This document shows, piece after piece, positions 47,101-60,229 of a stretch of DNA of 64,000 bases (positions within the stretch are counted from its first letter, which is position 1; every line of letters starts with the position of its first letter). The position numbers and the translations under genes are program-made. Under the pieces are notes generated by a model. It was not told the origin of the DNA, did not search any database, and saw only the letters and a program-made list of their open reading frames with translations. Where the stretch lies: contig VXAA01000959.1 in the NCBI GenBank assembly GCA_013399115.1, positions 731,865-795,864 on the forward strand, written 5' to 3'. Source of the DNA: Anseranas semipalmata (lineage: Eukaryota > Chordata > Aves > Anseriformes > Anseranatidae).

Positions 47101-50100
47101 TCCTTAACTGGGCAAAATCCCTTGTAAATTTGTTGTGTTCTATGTAAGAGAAGATTGGATACTAACCAAATGTGAAGATGAGACTTGTAAAATGTTTTAT
47201 TTCAAGAATCCATGGAGACCGCTTATATTGCTACCAGCATCAGCTAATCACGAGCTTTGAGTGAGGCTTGAAGGGAGATTCTGAGGCTAGTACTAAATCA
47301 GTCATACTGGCAAAAATGCTTCTAGCTATACAGGTTATTAAAGGAAAATTATTAAATCCAGCACCATGGAACAGGAGGTGTTTAGAACTTTGATATGCCA
47401 CTTTACAAGCAAGTTCCTGGATTTACTAGGCTTTCAAACTTGCAGTGAGTTTAATTAAAGATGATAGGTTGGGAAGGAAGTCAGAAAATGCAGGACAGAG
47501 AAAATAGTTTTACTTATTCATTTGCTGTACAATTTCTTTTCAATTTCTTCCCTCAAAGTAGCCTTACAAGAGTCCCTTTGTAGGTAGCATTTTCTGTGGA
47601 TAAACCATTGAGTGATCAGACTCTGTGTTAGCTTCAGAAAAAATTTAGTGGTACTGTTACAGTTGAAAAGGGACCCAAAAAATGTAAAACTACTTTTTTT
47701 TTTTTTTCCTGATAACTTATCTTCCATGGCAATGTACAAGGAAGATAAGAACAATTATTTTTATTATTTTTATTTTTTTAATTTAAAAGTCTCCCTTTGG
47801 GAACAAATTGAAAAGATTGGCTATGTCTCCAGAATTTAAATGAGAAAGATGATTAATCTTTTTTTCTTCATAAAAAAAAAAAAAACTTGAAAAACATTTG
47901 ATTTTTGGCTAAAGGACTGTTGAACAGAAGTCCAAACACTTTCAGCAACAATTTCGATGCAATTTTGAAATTCTAACTAATCTTATGTTACACTGGATGT
48001 TGTAATTTGACCACCTCTCTTGAGTTTTCTAGGGAGAAACAGAATAGAGAAGAATAATTTTTCTGATGGGAAAGATAGAGCTGTCCCATCACACAGCGTC
48101 ATCCACTTCTACCTTCCAGAATAGGTGTAGAAGGGAGAACTGCTTTAAAACAAGAAGCATTTGTTAGGCCTCTGAACTTTCTCCAGGTTTTTCTTGGAGG
48201 CCAGTACACATCTTCAGTAAATTCCTCGTGCCATGTTGTTTTGGGTAGCCATCTGCTTCTCTGATAAACTATTATGATTTTGGAATAATGCCATTTATTT
48301 CATTGGGGTTGTAATTCAAATCTGTAAAGCAATGTTAGAGGTCAGAATTGTACTCGACTTCTGGGTATGTGTGTTTGGGGCTTTTCAGAAGGTCTCTAAA
48401 CCGTGTTTACTGGATATGTGTGGATGGCATTTTCATTCCTGTGAGAATATATTATGCCTTTTAGTATTATTTTGCAAATTGCCCCATCCTCTGTTGTAAA
48501 GAAGAGCATTAAAGCTTAAAAATTCAATAGCAGCCTTAGAAGGATCTGTCTGGTAGCAACAATGCCACTGGCAGCCCTGAGAATATGAGAACAGCGGGGT
48601 GAGGAGAAATGGTAACGCTGGACTTTGCAGCTTTGAGGTCTTTGCTGGCATCCAGTGACCTTTCAGTAGAGGACATGTTTTTCCTATCAGTCAGGAGGCA
48701 GATAGACTCTATGCGTGTGGAGTCTTGATTTGTTCTGAAGTGATGCCCATACAAAGTAGTTGTAAATATTTTTTTTCTATTGTGGTGTAGAAATATTTAT
48801 ACTAATACAGTGCTGAGTATGGATGCAACTAAAGCAGTCTAAGAACGCCTTCAGCAGTATATTTTACTTCCAGGGTGAACACAACTATTGTAGCCATGTT
48901 TTCATGTAGTTTACCTACTTCCAGACTAAGCAGGGTGGTACAGCTTTAACAAGCTCTTGGAAATAGCGTGAACTCCAGTGGGCTGCTTCTGGTATTGCCT
49001 ACAATAATAGTTTTGTGGCTTTTACAGTTTCACTCAGAATTTTTCCTTCCATCTCATCTCAAAAAGTCAATGAGCTATATGTATTTGAGATACAGTGAGT
49101 GTGAGAAGAATAGGGGAGGAGAATAGAGGAATAGTAATGTGGCCTCTGGCATCTCCTTTGTAAGAGCATCCATCCAAGTCTGCAAGGTGTAGGAGAACAT
49201 TTTCAATTTATTCTTGATGCATGCAGAAAGCAACATTGCTCTTGTGTGCTAGTCCTTTTTAGGTATTCCTCTGAGCCTAAACTTGAGGACCTGTTTAAAT
49301 GAAGGATGTCTGTGGGTTTTAGAATTAGCTTTTCTGCTTACTTTTTCCATATCCGAATGGAAGGAAAATACAAATCATTGCCTGAATTCACAAAAGGACA
49401 ATTTATATATGCCTGGCTTGTAGCAGGTGCAATCCACGAATGTCATTAAGTGGAGCATCTTGGAGAGACAGTCAAAGCAATGCCAAAATGCCTAATCCCA
49501 ACAAGGATTAGATAATGTGAAGTGTCTGGAGATCTTGAAAGTCAAAACAGCACTTTTATTTCATGGATCTTTAGATTCAGGCAGAAACTCAGGATTTTCA
49601 AAATTGCATTTTAGGATGGAAGTGCCTCATCAACATGTCTGCTGTGGACATGCTTCTCTTTTCTTTCAATCTGACACGATGCAGACAATGAAAAAAAGTG
49701 GCCTCTTCATCCCGGTGACCTTATAAATCTAACAGTGGGACAAGAAACAACAGATGGCAACAGGCAGGTGGCTTAATAAAAGGAAAAGTGTGGAGGAACA
49801 TTTTTGTTGCAGTAGGGCATCCTGAGAAAAGGCATTTTGTGTTCAGTATTTTTGGTTTGCTTTGTTTATGTAAACTTCCATAGTTCCGTGTTCTCCTTTC
49901 AGGAAATTTTAATACTTCATGCAACTATTTACAGATGCGGTCTTATTTCAGACACTTTCTTTCTCCAGAACAGTTTATAAAGAAAGCAATGCTGTGCTCG
50001 TTTTGAAATCCCGCTTCTGCTTCCTCAGCCCTACCTTCCTCTCCCCATCCTGATGGAAGCATTAATGTATCTCACTGAATGTTACTTACATAGTAATTGA

Positions 50101-52977
50101 TCTTTACAGCTCTGAGCCCCCTTTCTGATAGCAACCCTATTTAGGGCCATTGTGAAACCTTTTTGACCTGATTATGTGACTCCAATCAGCCATGCACTGA
50201 GCTGCCCAAAAGACCGACTGATGGGGAAGCTGCGGTTTGGAGCTCAATTCCCTTGTCACAGGCAGTGGCTACACACAGGCAGCCAGAGGTGTGTTTGACC
50301 CTTTATGATGAATTTGAGTTATTTCTTATTTTTCTCTTTCAACTTCCATTTTTCCGTTTGAGACGGTGCATGTTCCCAAATGCTTTTTATATTCAGGACA
50401 AGTTCTTGCTGCGATCATCTTACTCTGAGAGACTTCAGTAGCAGCTATATCTTTTTATACTTTAAATGTGAATTTCAACATTGGTTAAGCGAGAAATTAA
50501 TTCCAACCTGCCTTCTGTACCAAACCTGCCAAATGAATGGCAATTAACTCTGGACTATTAAACCCCAAAAGCTTCTCTGCAACTTCTGGGAGCTGACCTG
50601 GAACTTCCTTTACAAAAGGGAATGTAAAGCAAATCAGAAGCTGCAGATTTTTATTTATTTGTTTGTTTGATTGTTTGTTTATTTTGGTGAGAAGAGAGGA
50701 AAAGAATACAAATATTTTAATATCCTGTCTCCTGGTTCGTTTTTACTTCCTTAGGTTCCTGGCAGGAGGAATTGCCACAGTCTCTAGGCCGGAGGCAGAC
50801 CATGGTATTTGTTGCTGCTTCTCTTTGGCAGTGCCATTACTGAGAGGTTTTCAAGTTCTTCCTAAAGACAGAGGTTAGAAGAACTGATGGGTTGATGGTT
50901 GTGGCCCGTGTTTAACACTGCTAGTTTTGTTATCAGGCTATTCTTTTGCTGTGTCTGTGGCTGGAATAATTTTTCATGTTTATTTCGTGCTTTCAATGTT
51001 ATATGTATACTTATAAAAAGCAAATAGGCAAATCCTTTCCATAGATAAATAACTAGCAATTGATACAGACCCAGGGCCTGTCGGTGGGGTCTGCACCCCC
51101 GCGGCTGTGTGCATCTTCCTCTGTTCTGCCTGGGCCTGGTGGCCGTGACTGCCTGGCACCAACTCCGCGGCTCCTGTTAGCGGTGGCCTGTGCTTCGGGT
51201 TCTCTCCTTCTACCCTTTTGCTTCTTCAGTCTTGAAAGAACTGCTGTGGTATTCTCACTGCAACTGGAAGTAATATTTCTTGCATAGTAACCTGGAACTG
51301 AGTAGGTGCATCCTCTACAGACAGACAATACAACAGCAATATTTAACAGACACTGATATAGTTGACTGAAACTATTAATTGTAGATATAAGTGGGTAGAA
51401 AAAATATTTACTTCACAATTATCAGGCAATTAACACTACAATTACCCAGCAAAGCAGCGGGGGTATTGTGGTGTGTTTTTGTTTGTTTGTTTTTAAACAG
51501 AGATACTTTGCTCTGTATGTACTGAACATTTGGTTTTCCCTATTTAACACTCATACACTGCAAACCCTTCTCTGTGCAAGGTGAGATGGGCGCGCTGATT
51601 GAAGGCCTCATGATGGACTGAGCTGTAGCCTTCCCGGGGTTTCAGGAAAGGTTTTTACTCGATGCTCTTTCCCGCAGGAGTTCACATTTGCTGTTTTATC
51701 TCTGGGAGTGAGCTTAGTGACAGACGCACACCGAGAGCCAGGGAGAAATGCCATGGGAGCTGCTTAACAGCATTCAGATGCAGAGATGGCATTTGATTCC
51801 CAGGCATCTTCGCTGCATCCGCTTTATAAGAAATCTAAATCAGGAAAGCCTACAGGGTATCAGGAAAGCAGACCTCTGATCTGCATGCTCTCGCCATTAA
51901 AAATCAAGTCCTGCTTCTGAAACAATAAACAAATCTAAAGGTTATTGAATAACTTCCATTCATTTCAGTGGACTCTGTGAAGTGGCAGAATAGCAGGTGC
52001 ATGGACATACAACCGTGTGCATTACGACTGCGAGAAGCCTCCCACAACGTGTTAACGGGTTGCCTGACACACTTGGTGTAGCTGTTTCCATTTAACATAG
52101 ACATTGTGTTAGTCTAATTCCTACATGTTGCTCAATCAAAATGCTCCGGCTGTGTTTTAAGCAGAGTACCACTCTTTGGAAACATTTCCCAGTAGCTGTG
52201 TTACTCTGTTACTTGAACACTCTGTAAGAGACAGCCAAGCTTAAACTATTTCTTATGCATTTTATTTTTCTACATTTATGCTAATTTATATTTATAAATA
52301 TCTGTAGGTGGGTAATTGAAGCTCTGCAATAATCCTTTTTCTTTCCCTTTAGATCTATAGAGTCTGCAAAATCTAAGGCAATTCCTTAGGAGTAAGCATG
52401 CTAATGTTATGTAGATACTTTGTCTTTCATTCAATAGCAAGGTAATTTTTTTGTGATTCATTTGGTGCAGTGAAATTAAGAAAGTCACTAGAAATGAATG
52501 TAAAAGCAAATGACTAGAAGGGAAAAATGATAAAAATATAATCTCTGCAGCTGTAAGATACGGTGCTCTGTGATGTCAGAACAGTGAATTGCTGATGAAG
52601 TTTAAAGTAATTCCATTTTGCATGATATTTTTAAATTCTCATATAAAACAATTGATTTAAATGTAGAACCTTTGAAATACAAAGAATTAACCTCACCCTC
52701 CAGACATGATGCTTAAGGTTAAAAATAATAGAAACATAAATCTTGTGTAAGTCTTATTAAAAAAGAAATATCTGCACTATCTGAGTTGGATTTCTTTCAA
52801 CCAAAAAGTCCTATTCTGAAATGCTACCGTTCTGACAGTGTGACAAATTGCTGGAACAAATGCTAAATAGTTAAATGGACAAGTGATGGATGGCCTCATA
52901 AGCCTTGCAGGGCAGCCTGTGTAAGATACTAATTGGTTCTGTGGAACTGGTTTTAGTCAATAAATTCACTTGAGAGA

Positions 52978-53008
<31 letters not shown>

Positions 53009-53499
53009 TATCTTTAAAGGAAGCAGTGCTGTAGGTGACAAACCACTTGCAATGTATTAGGCCACCAACAACTTCATTTTGCCCTCTGTACCATCTACCT
53101 TCTTTCAAGGATACAACCTACTAAAAATCTATTATTGATGCATTGCTGTCTCTCAAATGCTTCTGAATTATGAGTTTATTTGGAAGCCTCCAGAATATTT
53201 TGATGCTAAGAAAAATGCCCCCATTAAGTTTTCCAGTGTTTGCAATTGCTCTTTTATTCCCCCCTCCTGCAATATATTCTACCACCATTGCTCACTTTGA
53301 GCAATACTTCCCACTGCAGACAGTCTAAATACTGGTGAACTCCCCTCGTGAAAAATGTTGTCAGGGCAAGTAAAGACGATTAGGCTCTCGCCCTTGGGAC
53401 CAGTGCCAGGAAAGATCTGCACAGCCTCTGCTGGGGCTGAATCTGGAGGAGCGAGGGTTTTCAGGACTCCGAGTTTGAATTTAGGCCCTGATTGCTCCC
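44132..53499. other. non-coding DNA, no gene seen
   Basis: Over 9 kb with no supported gene. A polypyrimidine tract and cag at 45640-45662 precede a short frame ending at TGA 45711-45713 (see rejected items). Repeat-poor unique sequence lies at 50000-50640, with many ATTA and AATTA words, and could include conserved non-coding elements. A-runs and T-runs are scattered (45491-45503, 47694-47707, 47872-47884). Confidence 0.5.
52981..53004. repeat. (GT)12 microsatellite
   Basis: Twelve uninterrupted GT units. Likely length-polymorphic. Confidence 0.95.
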
Positions 53500-53960
53500 C
53501 GACCTGAAACGCCTCGGCATCGCTGGGCGCTCCCAGTTGAGCTGGGAGGCGGCCGTGTGTCTGCGCGCGTCCCCGGCCGTCCCCGTCTCCCCAGCACAGC
53601 CGAGCTGTGGAGGGCTGAGGCCCTGGGAGGCTGCTCTGCACGCTGCCGGCTGGCCCACAGAGCCCGAGCTGGGCTGGGGCAGGGCTGGGGCGCAACATGC
53701 AGGCACTTGGCCCCAGCTCTTACACGGCTCCAAAGCGTGGGAAGAGAAGCTGGCGGCGTTTGTTGCGGCTCTGGGCAGGTCAGCTGAAGGGTGAAGGCAG
53801 TTACCCCTTTGCTTCCCAATGACCAGCTGCAGGTTTTTGGTGGCTTCCCGCTCAGCATCCTGGCTGCTGCGAGCCCTGTGCAGGCCCCTGCTCTGCTGCC
53901 GCGCTGCACAGCCCCAGCATGATCTGCTGCCTGTGTGGCACCGGCAGGCACTGACAAGAA
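53500..53960. other. GC-rich patch
   Basis: About 450 bases of GC-rich sequence with many CpGs in its first third. Frames are open on both strands (158 codons on minus at 53481-53957, 139 and 90 on minus in other frames, 100 on plus), a compositional signature rather than a gene. No recognisable protein family and no first-exon donor. Confidence 0.45.
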
Positions 53961-56900
53961 AAGCCCCGAAGCACCTACCTTTTAAGTCCTTAAACCCTTT
54001 GCTGCATGTGGCCCGCAGTGATTGCAGTGGAAATACCTGGACATATGCGGCTTTGGGTTTGTTCTTGGTTCTGTCAAAAGCAAAAAAAAAAAAANATCGT
54101 CAGTGTTAAGAAGAAACTGTTAATACTTCAAAACAAACAAAAACACACATGGAAAAACTCAGTAAGTGAGCCAGGGCAGGGGAGAAGGGTTGAGGTGGTT
54201 TCCTAGTTTTTCCAGATAGCAATTTCTTGTTTAGTAAAATAGCATTGATTAATTCTGAAAGCATTGGGACTTAGAAGGCTAATCTTTGAGATAAAGGAAT
54301 AATCTGAAATTAATTTAGAATTTAAATAATGCTAAAGTTCTGGGAAAAAATCAGCTACAGGTCTCAGCTCCATTCTGATCCCAACTGTGTTGCAAAATAA
54401 AACTTTTTTGAGGGGAAGGGACTGAAAGCGAGTTATGTCTTTTTGGTTGCTTTGTATTCTCTCACATGCTCACATATATAAGATGTTTCATAATTAAAGA
54501 CTGTACTTCAGCTGCTGTATATTTAAATAAAATTTGACTAATAACAGGTAGAAGCTGCCGTAGCAGCAGTGTTGAAATAATTAGACAGCATAGACAAGGT
54601 ATTTCTAGAATGGCCTGCAATAAAAAACATGAAGAAAAGGCAGCGCAGGCAACGTATACGTAGGTTGTCTGATATATCTGAGATTCAAGGAAACTTGCAG
54701 GGAACAAAAGCTTGGGTAACTCCCTGATATATTTTTTAGTCAAACCTATTAGAATACATATTTAAGGAGGAGCTGGACGGAAGATGGGGTACGTTGGGAG
54801 CATATGGACACAAAGATGCATGGGCTCCTTGTCAAGCTCGTGGGAGGAGGTTGATGTCTTGAGGAGGTGACACACAACCTACCCCTGGCTCCCCACTACA
54901 GGAAAAAATGTGACTTGTCACTAAACAAGGGAATTTGAGTGGTTATGTAACAACAACACTAATAGCTTTTTCCTTAAATCCTAACATATTATTAGATTTT
55001 ATGACAAAAAATGAAGTCCAGTGAAAGCTTATATTGTAGAAATTGTCTGTACATAGAAGGCGGGTTTCTTGTGCAGGTTAGCCGACTGAGGTGTGCAATG
55101 GGTTGAACAGATTTGTAGGTCATCAGGCAAAAAGGGGCTGCATTGTAAGAGTTAAGGGCTATCCTGTTAGGAGAAACTTGCTGGATTTGTAGCCATCTGC
55201 GAATCAAAGGATAAATACAATGTACATTCTTCTTACATTTAATCAGACTCTGTGGCTCCAGAGCAAAGGCCCACGCGTCCCTTTGGAGCACATTTATAAT
55301 GAATATTTTAGTTCATTAATACAAAGGATTGTGACTGTACAGAAAACAGAACAAACAAACGTTATGTGATCTCCAATACACTGATCTGTATTTATGCTTG
55401 TGTAAAAGCCTGAGGTAGACTCATTTAGGATATTGAATCATAAAGTTTAACTACTGAATCAACCAAAGATGGTAGATTAGAAATTTTCTATGTAACTGAG
55501 ATTTTTATAAAAGCATTTTGCCTTTTTTTGTTGAAGTTGATTTTGACCTTTGCACTAATGTTTGTGGGTTTTGTATTCTAGAATATAGCACACTTTACTA
55601 GACATTATGCATAATGAATGTTTATGTCAACCTCAAATACCCATAATGTGGCCCTTAAAATGCAGTTATAGGTAATATGGCAATCTGCAAGAGATGCTGT
55701 GCCAAGTGAAGAGACATCGCAGCATAGAGCACTCCAATGAGTGGTCACCAGACTTTAAATAAACTTAATTCTTGTGAAGTAGACTTTCAGGATTAAGTGC
55801 CAACATCCATGTGCTTGTAAATCAATGGGAGATGAAGGCCTCATGCCCATTTGGATGTGGGAAATCTCCTTTGAGTTCACCTCATAAACTTGAATATTGC
55901 AAGTGAGAAGTACTTGGTGTAAAGAATTACACCAATTTACTTTGGTGTAAAGAATTTGTATTTACTGTGTACATGTAAAAGTCATGTTGCAAACCCCAAG
56001 AGGCTTTGAGTTTCTGTAGAAACCCACTAGACTTCAGAAAGCAGACTAAGATGTACCTTGGATACTGTTGATAAGGGAACTGCTCAAAAAGCTGCTCTTA
56101 GTATCCAGAGTTTCTCAGCTAGTGTAACTTGTATGTTTTTTAAATTAAGAGTTTACTTTCAAATAGCTTATGAAACACATAGGTGATGAGCTGATATGTT
56201 TGTCACACTTGTATATTTAGGAATCCATGTGTTTATAAAGTGTTGTATCACATCTGTGGGAGAGATTGCAGCTGCTCGGAACTTTGACTATAAGAAATCT
56301 GCTGACCTGCTGGGTTCATTAACAGTTTAGACTTCAATTGCTTAACCTTTTTAAAAGATTTTGAAGAGTATATAAATATATGCCTTTTCAAAAACCCTGA
56401 ATGTGCAATGTTAGAAGAGAAAATGAAGAGATTGAAAGAATAAAACTGCCAAATGTCAAACTCACAAGGACCTACCGAAATTCAGGACAAAATCCAATTT
56501 CAGGTAAATTCTTAAGTTACCATCTGTTCTGTTCACAAGTATCTTTTATATACTATAAATATACCATACAGTAACAGCTTCCCAGCTGTGAAGAGCCCAT
56601 TTGCTTGACTGTTCTTTTAATTCCTCTATAAAAGTTTGGTTTTGAAGTTGGCCATCTGCCTAGATACCAGTGTGATAGGCATTAATAAAATATAATATAA
56701 AGAATAAATTAAAACATCTGCTAAAATTAATAGGAAAAAATCTATTCAGCATAGCAGGAAATACAATAGCATGGAGAAACTGAGTAGTCTGAATTGGTAA
56801 TCATAATTTTGAGATATGGAGATAATAAATGGGTGCATTTGGGATCTGGTCCAGCAAGCCTCTGTGACTATAAGCGTGAGAGTAACCCCGTTCTTGGTTT

Positions 56901-57494
56901 ACTTGCACATAAACCTAAAACTAAGCATGTTATTTGAAAGAACCAGACATCCAGAAATGGTTTTTACATTCTAGTACAGCTATATAGTTATCAAAGATTT
57001 ATTTTACTGTTCAGTATAACTCTTAACAGCTGCAGTTTTATTGGGAAGGTAAGAGGACTGTAGTTCCATCTTTGTTGCTGCCATATATGTTAGGCTACAG
57101 CCTAGAAGAGTAACCATGCGTCCTTCTGAAGGTCCTGGCTGTGTCTGACTTTGCCTGGCAGAGAAGCCCAAGGACAGACTGCCCATCAGGATTTTCCCAT
57201 GAAGTATTTTGTAAATGCATATGTGTGTCTTCAGCCCTTGTACCAAGTCAGCTGGACTGGAGCTGCGTCTGAACCAGGAACCGCGCAGGGGCATTAGCTC
57301 ACTGCAGTACCTGAGTGAGGTATTTCCTACAGGCTAGGAGTTCATAAAACACAATTATACCAGCAGTGCTGTCAGAGGAGCATGCAAGCAAAGGGAGGTT
57401 ACTTACTTTTAATATAGGCAGCATGGAATACACTTATTGCTCCTGCCTCTCTGGCAAAAGGAGCTTGACCAAAATTAGTCATGAAGAGTTAGGG
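53961..57494. other. non-coding DNA, no gene seen
   Basis: AT-rich. A single N at 54095 follows an A-run. A stem-loop with a repeated arm lies at 55914-55950. At 57004-57294 a minus-strand frame of 96 codons is followed by two AATAAA hexamers (minus strand), which might be the 3' part of an old transcript copy, but nothing is recognisable. Confidence 0.45.
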
Positions 57495-57786
57495 AGATGA
57501 TAGAGCCAAGTTAATCTTGCTAGTCATAGCTAGTAAAACAAGGGACAATGAGCACAAGGGACAACTTGGGAGGTTTGAGTTGGACATTAGGAAAAGCTTC
57601 CTCGCAAGAAGGGTAGTACAGCACTGGGAGAGGTTGTTTGGGGACGTTGTGGGATAATTCTTCATCCCTGGAAGTTTTGGGAGCTTCTTTAGACAACACT
57701 GTGGCTGGCCAAGTCTGTTTTTTTCATTCTCCTTCAAGTGAAAAGTTAGACTACAAGACCTCCAGAGGCATCTTCTAACCAAATTG
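57495..57786 (+). mobile_element. CR1 LINE, old decayed 3' fragment
   Basis: Translation gives RFELDIRKSFLARRVVQHW and ERLFGDVVG followed by an in-frame stop, matching the C-terminal ORF2 region of CR1 (compare RFRLDMRRK...[11 protein letters not shown] in the copy at 43.65 kb). The end, agttagactacaagacctcc then cttctaacc, corresponds to the CR1 3' UTR. It carries an internal stop and many substitutions and has lost the terminal octamers, so it is older than the 43.65 kb copy. The left boundary is approximate. Confidence 0.85.
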
Positions 57787-58839
57787 TTTGCTCAGATCAA
57801 AACTTGCTCTCTTCAGCAGAGATCAGAAGCAGGCATCTGTGGGGGGGGAAGAGGTGCATATTTGCCTTCAGTATTCCCCTATCATCTGGCAATAAGGGGT
57901 CAGGCATTTCCCAAATGTAAGGTGTTGTTTGATATTTTTTTAACCAGTAATTATTTCAGCTGTGACCTTGTTTTAGAAAGAGTGTTGGTTTTGATATTTA
58001 ATGAAGGGTTATTTTTGAGAAAAATATTATAAATTTAATTACATTTTCCTGCTACACTGTCAGCTCTGTCTTACCGCTAGGTTGTGGGCAGGAAGGAAAA
58101 GATGTTCAAATTCCTGTTTATTAGTCAATCATTTTAATTCTTCTGTGCTGTCCCTCGGACCTTTGTGCTCAGCCTCTTAAGGAGGTTGGCTTGGGAAAAA
58201 TGCTCTTTCCTTTTCTTGATCAGCTATGTAGTCCATCCTTCAGTCACTGAAGTGAAACCAGGTTGTCATTATCTAATTCCTAGCATTAAAAATGAGCAGG
58301 TCTGATTCAATCTCTTCTGAGGCAGAGCTGGGAGATGAGAGTTCGCAGCATTTTCCCCAGTTGCCTTGTACTGCATCATCTGCGCATCACCTCATGTTCC
58401 ACGTATTTTTTAAACTGGGCTTTGGTCCTGGGTTTGTCCCTAGCATGCCTCAATACCTGAGTCTGTTTCATTATATTATTTTTCAAATCTGCTGTGATTA
58501 CTGCCTAATCCCTTTGTGCACATCTCTTGGCCTTCTCCTGGAAACAAGGGATTAACCTTCCGTGGCATTTTTGATCTAGCTAGCCATGGAATATGAATCA
58601 CATCTAATGCTGGTAAAGGGCTTTGCTGAACTGTGTGAAATCTGCCTTCTGAGATGTAAAGCACGATGATAAACTTCCTTTCTTTACTGTTGCACAGAAC
58701 CATCTGTGTTGTGCCTGGGAAGACATGCCCGTCTTGGTGTCATTGTCACCAGCAGTGATTTTCTTGGGCAGAAAGTTTTCTGTTCCATTAGCACTGGAGG
58801 CTCAGTAACAGGCACCGTAATCACCTGGGTGCCCTTGGC
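57787..58839. other. non-coding DNA, no gene seen
   Basis: Unique sequence with a G8 run at 57841-57848. Frames of up to 87 codons lack recognisable features. Confidence 0.5.
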
Positions 58840-58990
58840 GGCGGCTTGTCGTGCCGCGTGCTGACGGTGTCTGATCAGGCTGTGCGCCCACCCCTGCCCG
58901 CTGCAGGGCTGCGGGGTCCCGCGGCTGCGTGTGCCTCTCCCCTGCCTCCTGAGGCATCGGCACGAGGGCAGCGCTGGGGCACTGGAGGAG
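58840..58990. other. CpG-rich patch
   Basis: About 150 GC-rich bases with a dozen or more CpGs. Frames are open on both strands (74 codons plus, 61 minus). No promoter or exon signal recognised. Confidence 0.45.
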
Positions 58991-60229
58991 GTCTCCTGCT
59001 TGTGAGGCCCTCGCTTGCTCTTTGCATGTTCTGGGACCGCTGGCTACTCGCGTTATGCATCAGTATATGAAAAATATCTGAAGGGTTTCTGTGTGTGTAT
59101 CAAATCTAAGAAGTACACGTCATGCCTATAATTATCCGAAGGCCTCTTTCCATTTGCTTTTATCTGGGCATTTTCTTAGCTGCTCTTTGTCCCTAGAAAA
59201 CAAGCCATGTCCCTTTGAGATGAACAAACTATTTTGTGTAGGAAACATAAGTTGTCTCTTCAGTTTTATGCTCTCTCAGTTCCTAACAAAGGCATACGGG
59301 AACTTGTCTCGGCACACAATTAGAAGTGTACTTTAGGGAGTATTGTGGGTGAGTGTGTATGTATAAATTTGTGTTTATGTAACACACACACATAAAAATA
59401 AAAGACACAGTCCAGTTTTTAGCAACCTGCTTGTGTATTTGATATCATAAGGATGCAGGCTTGCAGAGAAGCCCTGATAAAGGCCAGAGATGGAGACAGA
59501 TAGAAGGGGGGGAAAAAAAAAAAAGGCAAACATAACCAAGACAAACTGATCCAGGAAGCCAAAGACTCGTGATTAAATAGGTAAGACTACTCTGAGAAGC
59601 ATTTAGTTTGTGTCTTCTATTTTTTTCTTTTTTCTGTTATGGATCATTTTTACAGTTATTTTTGGTGGGTGGGAAGTCTTTTACTTCAGATAATATAACT
59701 TTTACTATCAGGGTATATTGCAGTGGCACTCAGTACCACTGCATTAGTTAAGGGTCCGTGAGGAGAATTTCTGTTATAAATCTGGAAGATTACATCTCTG
59801 TCTTCTCATATTGCATCATCCTGAAACTTGACAAGTTGTCAGTGGAGAGGCAATTATTTCTACCAAAACATTAAGAATATAAGTTATATTTCTAAGCTAT
59901 GCAGTGGCATGAGAATCTATGGATTTTGTAGAAACAGATGAGGTTGGGTTTTTTGGTGGCTTTTTTTTTTGTTTGTTTGCTTGTTTGCTTTTTATTTTGT
60001 CCCAACAGTAAAAGTTATATGTTGATACCATAAAAATGGAATTTTGCTTGCAGCTAATTGAAATTGAGGTTTAATTGTGTTTATAATTGTCAGGGGTGAT
60101 GGACAAAGAGTGACACAATTGAAACCCTGACAGAGCTGAAAAAAAAGCAGTGGGGCTGGCCAGAAAATACAGTTCCATTGTGTGAAAGAGAGATGCTATT
60201 ATTTTCAGTTTGCAGATTCTTGTTTTCAG
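58991..60229. other. non-coding DNA upstream of the exon candidate
   Basis: AT-rich with short A-, T- and G-runs (59506-59524, 59961-59970). Nothing gene-like until the acceptor site that precedes 60230. Confidence 0.5.

Noticed and set aside
53481..53957. 158-codon minus-strand frame
   Set aside because: Compositional: several frames are open at once in this GC-rich patch, and there is no family match or splice context.
57004..57294. 96-codon minus-strand frame followed by two AATAAA hexamers
   Set aside because: Not recognised as any gene or repeat; AATAAA is common in AT-rich DNA.
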